Made by a program: the position numbers and the translations under genes. Positions 1-10,703 of a DNA stretch of 64,000 nucleotides are shown in pieces. A model generated the notes under the pieces. The model had not been told where the DNA came from. It worked only from the letters and a program-made list of their open reading frames with translations, and did not search any database. The stretch is from Caenorhabditis elegans. Lineage: Eukaryota > Nematoda > Chromadorea > Rhabditida > Rhabditidae. The number at the start of each line of letters is the position of its first letter. Within the stretch, counting starts at the first letter, position 1. Where the stretch lies: assembly GCF_000002985.6 (NCBI RefSeq), contig NC_003279.8, forward strand, positions 10,726,001-10,790,000, in the 5' to 3' direction.

Positions 1-479
1 GTCGATTCACTTTGTGGACATAAAGATAAAATGGTAAAATAGTTAAATATAACATTATTGATAACCAAAAAAACGAAATTAATGCATGTGCAGAGAGGGG
101 AATTTTTGAATCGATCAGCTCTTGTGTTACATTCATTGTTTGTGAGAATACAAACTACTCAAGGTACTTTTTTAAAATATATATTTCACCTGTTTTTCGA
201 ATTTTCCTAAAATCGACAATTGTTCTTTATAATCAACCAAATAATATGAGGTAAACGATTAAAATAGGCAATAAAGATGATAATCAAGGAAAAAATAACT
301 TCCAAACTTCCATTTATTTTGAGGAATTAAATCGGCAGAACATTAGAGGAAATAAATTGGCAGAGCCCGTAGTTTATATTTTTTCTGAATATGAGCAATT
401 TATTTATTGAGTTGCCCGTAACTTATATTACATATTACATATTATTACAATTTATATTGCATTTATATTACAAGACTAA

Positions 480-745
480 TTTTCAATTGACCCGTAGGGG
501 TGCAAGACTAGTAGAGGCTGCAAGACTAATTTTCGAAGATCCAAAAGTTTTGTAAAGTTTACGATTTCTCGTCAAAAACATGACTTGAGACAGTCTAAAT
601 CATACAAAATACATACTTTCCCATTATTTTATCAATTATTTGAACACTTTTAATTGCTGATCTGGCCAAAAAAAATGGTGCAAGACTAATAGAGGCTGCA
701 AGACTAATTTTCGATCGGTCCGTAGGGGTGCAAGACTAATAGAGG
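480..745. repeat. Direct repeats with GCAAGACTAATAG core
   Basis: The word TGCAAGACTAATAGAGG, followed by GCAAGACTAATTTTCGA, occurs at about 499-536 and again at about 678-716. A third partial copy lies at 728-745, next to another CCGTAGGGG word. The same core, inverted, recurs inside the foldback element at 14657-15035, so this is a dispersed nematode repeat. The rest of 1-900 is AT-rich with no gene that I can support. Confidence 0.6.
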
Positions 746-917
746 AAATAAGGGATCTAAAAATAATTTGTTCACTTGATGTCACAAACTCTAAAAACGT
801 TTCTGTGTTTTTGTGATGCAACTGCCCCCTATTGCGAAACACTTCTAAAGTCCCCACCTACCTCGGTACGTATAAAATATGTTTAGACACACATGAGAAT
901 CTATAATATTTTAGAAT

Positions 918-1329
918 ATGTGTTTCATAACTCACGCTGTTGTTCTTGGTGTCGGGTATTGGATGGGAAAGCAGTATAGTCAAGGTTTTACTGTAAGTCT
1001 TCTTTTTAATTTTTAGGATCAAGAAATGTATGATATGTCAGAATGAGAATTCTAAAAATCATGTCCGCTTTATTATTATTGCATCCATTTACTCCATTTT
1101 TGTGCAATACTAATATAACCAATTTGGTATTTCTTAATTAATCAAATTTGATTTCATAGTATCGGCATTCTTTTAGGTTCGTCAACTGACAATTGACCCC
1201 ACCAATCCGAATACTCAGGAATTTGTAATCCACGTGGAGAAGAAAGACGCAGAGAAGTGCGGATTCTGGAAAGCTTCAAGATGCTGTCAAGAGAATTTTC
1301 CAGTACCTGAAGAGAAGAAAGATAATTAA
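918..1329 (+). CDS. STMP1-like one-helix microprotein, paralog A
   Basis: Two exons (918-992, 1177-1329) encode 75 residues. The start follows a TTTTAG acceptor three bases upstream, as expected for a trans-spliced worm mRNA. Residues 1-25 (MCFITHAVVLGVGYWMGKQY, then SQGFT) form a short hydrophobic helix with a GxGYW(M/I)GK motif, and the intron falls exactly after codon 25. The tail is charged and contains CGFW and CC. First-exon length, intron phase and motif match the gene at 1822-2722 and the clear STMP1 homologue at 4475-4677, so I infer a paralog of the short transmembrane mitochondrial protein family. Function and mitochondrial location come from family knowledge only. It is diverged from vertebrate STMP1 after the helix. 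Confidence 0.7.
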
Positions 1330-1821
1330 TTTGAAGCATTGAAATATTTAAATAGTCGTGTGAATGAATAAATTATTATGGTTTAAGATACTTGTTGATG
1401 TAGATAAGTTTTTATAAATTTCTGATTGTGAGGTGTCCGAAGGCAGAAAATTTGGGTCCTGAAACGAACGAGGCTTTTCAGCAACAGTACCCCTTCATAA
1501 TTTGGGTCTAGTTAGCAAAGTTTTTAGTAGATTTCAGGCAGTCATTTCTCACTATTTTTCTATTGTTTTTATTTATTTTCATGTCAAAATTTACATTTTA
1601 CGCGTTGTTAAGAATTTTCCAATAAGAAGTTTTCATATGTATTGAAAATTATGAAAAATCAAGAGTACGGTGGGAAACGGTATCTGAAAAATTTCGCTTA
1701 ATTCTAAAATTGTTCAGAAACAATTTGTTCTCTGATACGTGAGAGAAACAGAATATTCAAACCAAATTTATTTCAATTTTCGGGAAAAAATATTATTTAC
1801 AAAATCTTAATCTTCTTCGTT

Positions 1822-2722
1822 TTATTGATTGGTTTCCACTTCCAAAAGTTCCACATTCTTCTTCGGAATCACTTGAGATGGCGCATTCTGACTATTTACA
1901 GTATTCTCAGTCCTATGATGATATTGATGCCAACACTGATGATGATGATTCCACCATGGATGTCCGAAAAATGGACCAGCACCTTCTTTTCGTTCAATGC
2001 GGAATGAAATTTCAGATGCATCCGGGTCGGTGGGAAGTTGGTGAATCTGGAAATATTTGGATGTTTTATTATCTAAATGTGATATTATGTGACTGTTTCC
2101 TTGCTGGGTCTCAACACGACAGAGATTTCTGCAATTTATAAAAGATGTGCGCTTTTAAGGAGTACTGTAATATTAAACTTTCGTTGCTGCGGAATTTTCA
2201 TCGATTTATCATATTTTTTTCTCACGATTTGGTGAAAAATATGTTTTTTTTTTAATTTTTAATTGTAGTGTTTCAAAAAATAAATATTTTTGAAAAATGC
2301 TGGCAACAAAAAAAGTTTGAAGCTACAGTACTCTTTAAAGGCGCAGGCCTGTTTGTATTTAACAAAAGTTGTCGTGTCGTGGCCAGGTACTGTATTTTAG
2401 CGCAAAATTCATAAATTTTCGCGACTGTGCAATAAATAGTGTCTTTCCGAAACTCAGTTTGGCCCAAATTTCGGCCTTTAAAGGTACAGTAGTTTATCTT
2501 TTCATTAATTTTTTTGTGGAAAAAATACAGCAAAATAAGAAAATCAAAGAAAATTCCAAAAAAGAAAAGTACTGTGGTTTTTAAAGGCACACTCTCCTTT
2601 TCTCAACTCCCTAGAAATTTTGGGTCGTGCCGAGACCTAAAACTGACCTTATACCGGAAACAATACGATTTTCCAATCCAATAGCCAACACCAAGCATTG
2701 CAGCATGAGAGAAGAAGCCCAT
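1822..2722 (-). CDS. STMP1-like microprotein, paralog B, His-rich tail
   Basis: Exon 1 (2648-2722) and exon 2 (1822-2046) encode 99 residues. Exon 1 is exactly 25 codons and reads MGFFSHAAMLGVGYWIGKSY plus five more residues, closely matching the first exon of paralog A. Exon 2 begins IHQLPTDPDA, which aligns with VRQLTIDPTN of paralog A, and continues into an unusual segment rich in Trp and His (FFGHPWWNHHHQCWHQYHH, about residues 49-67). The 601-base intron holds a foldback repeat. The gene is inverted relative to paralogs A and C. The His/Trp/Cys cluster could bind metal or heme, but that is inference. No clear trans-splice acceptor is seen just before the start. Confidence 0.65.
2105..2640. 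repeat. Foldback repeat (family 1) in microprotein B intron
   Basis: Inverted arms contain GTGCGC-TTTTAAGGAGTACTGTA on the left and TACAGTACTCTTTAAAGGCGC on the right, flanked by GGGTCTCAACACGAC and GTCGTGTCGTGGCC words. A second half copy (TTTAAAGGTACAGTA, then TTTTTAAAGGCACAC and GTGCCGAGACC) follows at about 2476-2635. This is one of the commonest repeats in this window. Confidence 0.65.
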
Positions 2723-3189
2723 TGTTTTTCAAAATTTGAATAGTATCAAGAATAAATATTAATAATTCTTAATTTTCCATTCCGATTCTCTCTGTTTTTA
2801 TAGTGTGTACAAAAGGGGTGGGGCGTCCTGGCCGCGATTGCGAAATATTTTGCATCACGAAAAGTGTGTGAGAGTGGAGTTTGTGTTGCTGGGATCAAAA
2901 TGTGACGTTTATTGAAACGAATAAGTTACAGGATTTTAATAAACAAAAGTCAAAAGTAGAAAATTGACAATTAATAAAATATTTTTTTTTAATGAAAATC
3001 GGGAAAATTCAGGAAACGATGATTTTAGTCGTTGTACTGGCGGCGGCGATCTGAAAATTGATTTTTATTGGTTTAATATTGGAGTTTCATGACTAAAAAT
3101 ATCAGTTTTTGAAAAATTTTTGATTTTTCGCCTACTACTTTGAGTCCTGGCACGAGAGAAAGTTTTCAGCTACCGTACTCGTAAAACCA

Positions 3190-3460
3190 CGGTACCTGGT
3201 CTCGACACAAAAATATTATGTTAAATGCAAAAAGTTGTGCGCCTTTAAAGAGTACTGTAGTTTCAAACTTTCGTTGTTGCCAGAATTTTTCAAAAATGGG
3301 AATTCAAAAATTTAAAAAAAGATAAACTTCAACAATTCATTTGAGAAAATATGAAAAATCGATTAAAACTTCTCAAACATAAAAGTTTTAAATTACAGTA
3401 ATCTTTAAAGGTGCATATATTTTCGATTTAAACATAATATTTTCGTGGTGAGACCTTTTA
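3190..3460. repeat. Foldback repeat, family 1 copy
   Basis: The left arm has GGTACCTGGTCTCGACAC and GCGCCTTTAAAGAGTACTGTAG. The right arm has ATTACAGTAATCTTTAAAGGTGC and CGTGGTGAGACC. It lies between microprotein B and the RAM-like gene. I see no gene in the remaining 2723-3769 sequence. Confidence 0.6.
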
Positions 3461-3769
3461 GATTTAAAAGTCATATAATTTTGCGTGTTTTAAGTAATTT
3501 TTACAGCAAAATATCAGAAAATTGTTAAAAACGCAATAATGCGATGTTTGCTTTCGAAGAATACGATACTCGGGTTTTGTCACGATCAGTTTCTTTCGAG
3601 TTTTCCAGCGAGCAGGATTGAATTTATGAAAATTTGATGAAAATTCCACAAAAAACTCCTTCAGGTGCACTGTCTCGTTGAAATTGAAAAAAACGATTGT
3701 GTCGAGACCGGGTTTTGTATTTTTTGGGATAAAACTGATCTGAAATTCAAGTTTTTTTTCTAATTCTCT

Positions 3770-4218
3770 CTAACCTCCTCCTCTATACGGTTGTCGCTGT
3801 CCACCTCGATCTTGCCATCCACCACCACCACGATGCCCCCCACGATCCTGCCATCCACCTCGATATCCTCCACGTTGACCACCTCCTCGTGGAACCCAAC
3901 CGCCTCGATTTGAATTGTCCCTGTGCTGATATCCACCACCACGTCCTCCGCCGAAATTTCCGCGATTTCTGAAATTTTAATAGAGATTTTTTGTATTTCA
4001 TATAAAACCTATTTACCGATAGTTATTATTTCTTCTGGGCTCCCATGGATGAACAACGATCACTGGTTCGAATCCAGTTTCAGACATTTTCTTATATCGT
4101 TCATCGTTCTGCAATTTATTTGGGTTTTCTGTTGTCCAATCAGTTTAAATGAATAATTTAAATATACCTGAGAATATCGATCTTTGAAAAGTTCATCCAA
4201 GCTTGTACTTTCTGTCAT
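3770..4218 (-). CDS. RNMT-activating mini-protein (RAM/RAMAC) homologue
   Basis: Three exons (4168-4218, 4017-4108, 3770-3968) encode 113 residues. The N-terminus LDELFKDRYSQNDERYKKMS matches the activation domain of vertebrate RAM (FAM103A1), which has an EEMFxxRFTENDxEY pattern, and a conserved W follows at HPWEPRR. From about residue 47 the protein is an RGG/RG-rich, Tyr/Gln-containing tail (GNFGGGRGGGYQ, GGYRGGWQDRGG), which suits RNA binding. In the family this small subunit binds and stimulates the mRNA cap guanine-N7 methyltransferase in the nucleus. Length is close to the human protein (118). Minus-strand frames overlapping this exon in other phases are shadows. The gene is head-to-head with the STMP1 homologue at 4475. 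Confidence 0.75.
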
Positions 4219-4474
4219 ATTCCTTTTATAAAGCTGAAAATAATAAAATTTCGGAAATTCCAATTAATTGAAGAGCGTTCGAAAAAGATTATCAGTAGAG
4301 CGCACTTGCTTTTTAAGCGGTGCGTCATTTTTTTGCTGATTTTATCGTGTTTCCTTTAAAATATTCAATTTAATTTAATTGCAATCTCAATTTACATAAA
4401 ATTATGTTCTTAATGATTATTCCTAAATGTATCACATATTTTATCTCTGAAAAAATCAATAATTTCAGTAAAAT
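4219..4474. promoter_or_regulatory. Divergent intergenic promoter region
   Basis: 256 bases separate the RAM-like start (minus) from the STMP1-like start (plus). AATTTCAG three bases before the plus-strand ATG is a good trans-splice acceptor. A GC-richer stretch near 4290-4325 (GAGCGCACTTGC, AGCGGTGCGTC) is the likeliest core. This is inferred from layout only. Confidence 0.4.
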
Positions 4475-4677
4475 ATGGGTCTCTTCTCGCATCTCCTGAC
4501 GATGGGGCTTGGAGCATACGCCGGAGCGTACTTTGCACAGAATTATGAGGTTATCTTTTATTTTGATTGATTATTGATAATTTATTCAACTGTTTTCAGT
4601 TACAAAAGCTTCCATCGGCCAGCGAGATGATGAAGAATGTGGAAGACTATCTGAAGCAATACAAAAAGGATCCATGA
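4475..4677 (+). CDS. STMP1 (short transmembrane mitochondrial protein 1) homologue
   Basis: Two exons (4475-4549, 4600-4677) encode 50 residues, close to human STMP1 (47). The order is a hydrophobic N-terminal helix (residues about 3-19, LFSHLLTMGLGAYAGAY), the family signature YFAQNY at about 19-24, then an amphipathic basic tail (VEDYLKQYKKDP). Known STMP1 sits in the mitochondrial inner membrane and is linked to respiratory complex function. The start directly follows TTTCAG TAAA, a typical SL1 site. Exon 1 is 25 codons, identical in length and phase to the two paralogs upstream, so the three genes share an ancestor. An AATAAA at 4719-4724 provides the 3' end, which converges with rpn-10. 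Confidence 0.8.
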
Positions 4678-4927
4678 CACCACTCCCATAATCAATCAAT
4701 ATCTAGAATCTAATCATGAATAAATTTATATTTGCCACAAAAAGTTTATTTTCACATCGGTCTGGATATACAGGAAAATACGTGATGAAAAATGAGAGAT
4801 GGAATAAATTAGAATTACGCAGCGGGGAAGAAGAAGTTGGAGACTGAAAATCATTCACTTGGGGTGGCTGGATGGTGATTCAATAATAAATAGGATAAAA
4901 TACAATAAAACAACTTCACAGGGACAT

Positions 4928-6391
4928 TTATTTCTTCTCCTTGTCATCATCCTTCTCCGCATTTGCAGCAGGAAGATCGTCCACAATTTGCTGCAAAAGT
5001 TCTGGGTTGTTCATCAAATCATCAAGATTGTCTCCTCCAACTGCTGGAGCTCCATCCACATCCATTTGTTCGTGTTGTACTTGTGGCTGCTCAGCCGGAG
5101 CATTTTCCTGCATTGAAAGACGAAGAGCCCATTCCAATTGTTGCTCTTCAGTCATCGCTCCCATGTCCATTTCTTCCAATGGAACAGCAGCAGCCGCAGC
5201 AGCAACTTCGGCATCAGCTCCAGAATCCGCGGCACCTCCATTTGCAGCAGCGGCGGCGGCTTGACGAGCTCGTTCCTCTTCCATTGAGACACGAAGAGCC
5301 TAAAAAGAATAATAAAATGATTTTCCAACGCAACCAAAAAATAATTTCCTACTAAAGCCAAATCTGGATCATTTTCAACATCCATTCCGAATGCATTATC
5401 CATTCCGTTTCCACCTCCACCGAATGCAGCTTGCCCATCTTCATTTTTGCATACACTTGACTGCAACAACGCGTCTGTGAGGGAAGATCCTTGTGGAACA
5501 ACGATCAAGGATGAGCCGCTGCCTTCTTTTCCGTTCAATGTGTCCACGAATGTTGAGAATTTCTCATGTCCATCGGATTCATTTTCACCGAACATGATGA
5601 CGTCGCACAGAACCTTCTCTTTCTTCATTTTCTTTGCAATCTTCACGAGCTCATTCATTTCAATTTCCTCGAGAGGTGATCCGATGAAGAGAACAACGCG
5701 CATCTTATGATTACGGTTTTGACGATGTTTCAGAGCAAGATGAGCAATCTTGATACCGGCGATAAAGTTGCATTTTCCGAATGGCTCAATGGAATGATTC
5801 TTCATCATCAAACGTCCTTGTTCTGTGGACAGACTTGACAATACTTGAACACTGCTGAAAAGGAAAACATTGAAAAATTTCATGTGTTACCGGAAATCAG
5901 TGATTTTTGCGCCAAAAAACGGTACTGGGTCTCGACAGGACATTTTTCGCTAAATACAAACGGATGTGCACCTTTAAAGAATACTGTAACTTCAAACGTT
6001 GTTACTGAATTTTCATCGATTTTCCAATGAAAATTCTAGAACGGCGAAAGTTTGAAACTACCGTACTCCTCAAAGGGGCACACCTTTTTGCATTTAACAA
6101 AATATCTTCGTGTCGAGACCAGGTACCGTCATTTTAGCGCAAAAAAACGTTCGAGTTTGAGTAATATACGAACTTTGCCATTGACAGAATTCCAACAGCA
6201 TTCTCCGGATTGGCACGCAACTTGCATTGTGTAACAAGATTTACTGCATCCTGTTGAGATTGGAGCCGAGTTGGTTGGAAATCTCCGTTGCGCATGTATT
6301 CCGAATTGTCGACACTGAAAAGTAAATAATATTGCCATTGTTCGTATTATTCAAGAAAAACTCACCAAATCATAGTACTTTCTTGAACCAT
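4928..6391 (-). CDS. rpn-10: RPN-10, 19S proteasome ubiquitin receptor
   Basis: Four exons (6366-6391, 6174-6314, 5353-5854, 4928-5299) give 346 residues. The N-terminal von Willebrand A domain (about 1-190) begins [20 protein letters not shown] and includes [14 protein letters not shown] and the LNGKEGSGS region, which in Rpn10 docks the protein to the 26S proteasome. Two ubiquitin-interacting motifs follow: [13 protein letters not shown] (about 220-232) and [15 protein letters not shown] (about 274-288). They are separated by two six-alanine runs and followed by an acidic C-terminus. RPN-10 delivers polyubiquitinated substrates. The UIM1 codons are split by the last intron. Intron 3 holds a foldback repeat. 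A TTCTACAG acceptor about 30 bases before the ATG fits trans-splicing, and mrpl-9 lies about 250 bases upstream on the same strand. Confidence 0.95.
5905..6147. repeat. Foldback repeat (family 1) in rpn-10 intron 3
   Basis: The left arm has GGTACTGGGTCTCGACAGG and GTGCACCTTTAAAGAATACTGTAA. The right arm has CTACCGTACTCCTCAAAGGGGCACACC and CGTGTCGAGACCAGGTACCG. The two arms are reverse complements with mismatches, giving an extended hairpin wholly inside the intron. Confidence 0.7.
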
Positions 6392-6637
6392 TTTGGAAAT
6401 GTGTTGAGCACCTTTGTATGAACTCTGTAGAATGTGAGAAATAAAATTAAATTTAAAACAGTTTGACGAATAAATGAAGGAAGATATTAAACGGTGATTA
6501 AACCGTGAGCAAATAAATTAAAAATTATTTGAAGAATCAAATACAAATAAAATCGATTTTTTTCAAACAACAAAACAAGAATAACAAAAATAAAGAATTG
6601 AAACACATTAAATCTAGTCTGATTGATTATTAGAATT

Positions 6638-7658
6638 CTAATGTGGAGTTGTTGGTGCATGCTCTTTCATGTGCTCGAAAATTGGGAAATCTTCCGTGAA
6701 ATCGTTATTTTTACTGTACAATGGGAACTCTTTTCGGATGGAATATCGAGCCAATTCCTCGTCACGTGGTGTTGTCAGTGTAGGAGAAATCATCTGAAAA
6801 AGGGAAATTCAATAATTTTCTACAACTTTTCAATCTTTACCTGTTTGGATTCATCTACTGAAATATGTGTAATCCTTCCTAACATAGGAACAATGTATTG
6901 TTGATTTACAACAACGTAGAATCGGAATAGTTTTGCTTCGATATCAAAATTCGGGCCAGAAATTGGTTTAGCGGCGAGGAAAATTGTATTTTCAGCAACG
7001 AAAACTCCCATTTGACGAAGTGAGCTTTTTACAAGATTCCTATCAATCGTCCATTGATTTTCCATATTAACTTTGATTGGAATGACCATTTTTTGCAAAT
7101 CTCGTCCAACCACTTTGAGCTCATATGGAATTCTGATTCGAGAAGCAAGTTCTTCAGCCATTCGCTGAAATTATTATTTGATTGAAAAATATAAATTAAC
7201 ATTAAAACCCACTGTTTTCATATCTGAATAGTACTTTAAATCAAACGGCGACGCGTAGACGGCTTTTTTAGATAATAGTAAATCCTTTCGGGCCAAAGTC
7301 CGATCCACACTAACCACATCGAACTGATGGCCAATTCCTGTAAAAATGAATTTTTTACATTTGCTTTCTTTTATTTTAAAAAACTACCTTCAACATCTTG
7401 AAGTAAAATCACATTAATCGGACCAGCGGATTTTTGTGTTTCGAACTCAACAACTTCGTATTTCTGGTAATCGTGGAAATCATTGGGATTTTTCTGTACT
7501 CCGCCGGGCGGTGTGACTTCTGGTTGGAATACTCGGCGCAATACCCATGTGTTCTGAAGAAAAACATAAAATAACTTATTAATTGCTTCAGAACTTACTC
7601 GGCTTGCCTGGCGATTAATATGTTGCACAAATCGATGAAGCTGTGAAGCTGAAAGCAT
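6638..7658 (-). CDS. mrpl-9: Mitochondrial ribosomal protein bL9m (MRPL-9)
   Basis: Five exons (7599-7658, 7388-7553, 7213-7337, 6841-7164, 6638-6793) encode 276 residues. After a short leader, NTWVLRRVFQPEV matches the MRPL9 pre-domain. The L9 domain is seen as VILLQDVEGIGHQFDVVSVD followed by RTLARKDLLLSKKAVYASP. MRPL9 is a large-subunit protein of the mitochondrial ribosome. The start is preceded by TTTTCAG GTAATT, a probable trans-splice site. The 46-base first intron is typical for worms. It shares a divergent upstream region with kin-3 and is followed on the same strand by rpn-10, an operon-like spacing. Confidence 0.85.
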
Positions 7659-8038
7659 AATTACCTGAAAATATCAATTTTAATTAAGTGTTTCGCTGAA
7701 AATAAAGTGATTTCATTCTAAAATACAGAAATAGATGAGAAAAGAAAATGCGCGCCGTTGTCGATGATGACAAATTTAAAGGCACACCGACTTTCGCAGC
7801 GGGAATATCTCACCACGCACGAGTTCACATTTGGTTTTTTCTCTGCGCTCTCTCGCATTTGCGTACTCTTTTCATGTTCTGGCATGTATTTTCAAAATTA
7901 TTCGGGTTTTATCAGTTTTCCCGAGATTTTACTATTTCTACTGAAAATTTCGTTCTAATAATTCAATTATAACAGCCGTTTTGTCAAAACTTGCTCAAAA
8001 ATAACGTGTTACTTGTTTCAGATCGTTATTCTTGGGAA
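7659..8038. promoter_or_regulatory. Divergent mrpl-9 / kin-3 promoter region
   Basis: 380 bases lie between two outward-facing starts. CTTGTTTCAG at 8012-8021 is a trans-splice acceptor for kin-3. A C/T- and GC-richer core (CTCTGCGCTCTCTCGC near 7840-7860) resembles constitutive worm promoters. This is inferred from layout. Confidence 0.45.
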
Positions 8039-10240
8039 ATGCCTCCGATTCCTAGCCGGGCGAGGGTCTACGCCGAGGTGAGCAAGTTTGTATAGCCAGG
8101 AGTTAATTATTGAACAGAATATATTGCTCATACATAACTCACAATGACGGAATTAACGTTATCCGTTTAGTTGTGGAATACTGTGAAACACTGTACGCCA
8201 CATTTGTTAGATTTTATAAATGTTCATAGGAATTTATAGTCTCGTAAAGAAAAACTATTTGTAAAAGTCACTAAATTATGTTTTTATGAGTTTATATATT
8301 ATAAATCACAATTGTTTCAGGTGAATCCGTCGAGACCACGCGAGTACTGGGACTATGAGGCTCACATGATCGAATGGGGACAAATCGATGATTATCAGCT
8401 GGTACGCAAGTTGGGACGTGGAAAATATTCGGAGGTTTTTGAAGGATTCAAGATGAGCACTGACGAGAAAGTTGTTGTCAAGATTCTCAAGGTAAGTTTT
8501 ACAAAAATAATTGTAATAAAGCTTTCAAAATGTAATTTGTTTGTTTTCAGCCAGTCAAAAAGAAGAAGATCAAGCGTGAGATTAAAATTTTGGAGAATCT
8601 TCGTGGCGGGACAAACATCATCACCCTCCTCGACGTCGTCAAGGATCCTATTTCGAGAACTCCGGCTCTTATTTTCGAGTTGGTTTACTATTTGAAGATT
8701 TTTAGAATTAATAATTTCTATTTGAAGGCATGTTAACAATTCGGACTTCAAGCAATTGTATCAAACCCTCAGTGACTATGATATCCGTTACTACCTCTAC
8801 GAGCTCTTGAAGGTACTTTTTTCAGCTGTCCATTAATTTTTGAATTCATAACGTTTCAATTTATTCTCCAGGCTCTCGACTTCTGCCATTCTCAAGGAAT
8901 TATGCACAGAGATGTTAAGCCGCACAATGTGATGATTGACGCCGAAAAACGGGAACTTCGATTAATAGATTGGGGATTAGCCGAATTCTATCATCCAAGA
9001 CAGGACTATAATGTTCGTGTTGCTTCTAGATATTTCAAGGGACCCGAGCTTCTTGTCGATTATCAATGTTACGATTATTCGTTGGATATGTGGAGTTTGG
9101 GATGCATGTTGGCTAGTATGATCTTCAGGAAGGAACCATTCTTCCACGGCCATGATAACTACGATCAGGTAAGCACTTTAAGCTGAAGTAGCAAAGAACC
9201 GCAAATCCACAAATTTCATTAAAATCCAATATTGGAATATAGAAAACATTTGATTTATCTGATTATGGCTTTTATTTCAGTGAGAACAATGGGGAAAAAC
9301 GCTTAAAAAATTACCGGAAAGTTTAAAATTTCCGAAAAAAACCGAAAATTTTCCAATTTTGAGCATTTTTCAATTGTTCCAGCTGCAAAAAACTATTTTC
9401 AGATAAAGAAATTATTTTTTTGAATTCCATAGCTAAAATTTTACTGATAAGTTTGGCTTATTCCGTAGAATTTCTTGCCGGCGATTGATTCGCACCCCTG
9501 AGCTGAAATTTAAATGAATAAATAATATTGTCAGGTATTTATTAAATATTCATCAATAATTTTTATGATTTTTAATATTTTATAAATTCACGAAATCTGA
9601 TTTTCTTATAAAAAGTTTTTTGCAGCTAGTCCGCATTGCAAAGGTATTGGGAACTGATGAGCTTTACGAGTACATTGCGAGATATCACATTGATCTCGAT
9701 CCACGCTTCAACGATATTCTCGGGCGACACTCAAGAAAACGCTGGGAAAGGTATATTTTGATCGAAGCGAAGTTTCATGTTTTTCTTAAAATTCATTTGT
9801 TGTAGATTTATCCACGCTGAAAATCAACATCTTGTCACCCCAGAGGCTCTTGATTTCCTTGATAAACTTCTTCGCTACGATCACGCGGTAAGAATCGGAA
9901 AAAAGAGAAATTACACCAAATTAGTTACTGAAAACCAGTTTTAACAAGAACACAGAGAAATAAAAACAATTTTCACTTGTTTTATTGAAAAAAAAGACAT
10001 TTGATACTCGAAACTAACTATAAATACTTTTATTTGTTAAATTAATTTATTTCCAGAACTTTTAATAAATTTCACCATATTCAGGAACGCCTAACTGCTC
10101 AAGAGGCCATGGGTCACGAATACTTCCGCCCAGTTGTTGAAGCACATGCTCGTGCCAATGGAACTGAACAAGCTGACGGACAGGGTGCATCGAATTCCGC
10201 TTCTTCTCAATCCTCCGATGCCAAAATTGACGGCGCTTAA
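8039..10240 (+). CDS. kin-3: Casein kinase II catalytic subunit alpha
   Basis: Eight exons (8039-8077, 8321-8491, 8551-8678, 8728-8812, 8872-9168, 9626-9750, 9806-9887, 10085-10240) encode 360 residues with continuous phase. Diagnostic features are the glycine-rich loop [12 protein letters not shown] (about 44-55), Lys67 in VVVKILK, the CK2-specific basic cluster [13 protein letters not shown], the catalytic loop HRDVKPHN (Asp155) and the DWG form of the DFG motif at 174-176, which is typical of CK2. The C-terminus is Ser/Ala-rich after the kinase fold. CK2 is a constitutive Ser/Thr kinase acting with a beta subunit in nucleus and cytoplasm. Intron 5 is the largest (about 450 bases). Confidence 0.97.
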
Positions 10241-10703
10241 AATTTCTTTCTATTTTTTTTTTAATTTTCCTGTTGACTATTTCCTTTTTTATTAATTTCC
10301 ACACCACTCCTCTCCATCATTATTCCTTTGCTCTAAAAATTGGCTAAGATATTAAATCTTCCCCGCTTCTCCGAAAATTTCCCTCTACGTACCACAAAAG
10401 TGCCTAATCTTTTCGTGAGAAACGTTCTTTGCAAATTCTATTTTTAGGATTTTTTTGTGTAATTCATGCCTCTGAAATTCCGTTTCAATTTTAAATCTTT
10501 TTTGTCCCATTTCATATTGTTCTCCTTCTTCTCCCCTTTCCTCTTCCTCAAACAACCACAATCATCATTTTTATAAATCGAATCACAGTTCGTGAGAAAA
10601 AAAACTGTTACTTGTAATCAATATTGTCTTTGGTTTGAAAAACCTACTATTGTTCCTATGTTGAGTTGTGAACTATGTTCACTTTTAGAGTTTTAGATTT
10701 AAA
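10241..10703 (+). other. kin-3 3'UTR and spacer before NFS1
   Basis: This 463-base spacer between two same-strand genes is pyrimidine-rich with no reading frame I can support. A TTTTAG acceptor at about 10691-10696, just before the next start, marks trans-splicing. The spacing allows either an operon or a separate promoter. Confidence 0.4.

Noticed and set aside
4941-5264. Plus-strand Ser/Ala-rich frames over rpn-10
   Set aside because: Antisense shadows of the alanine-rich rpn-10 coding exon.
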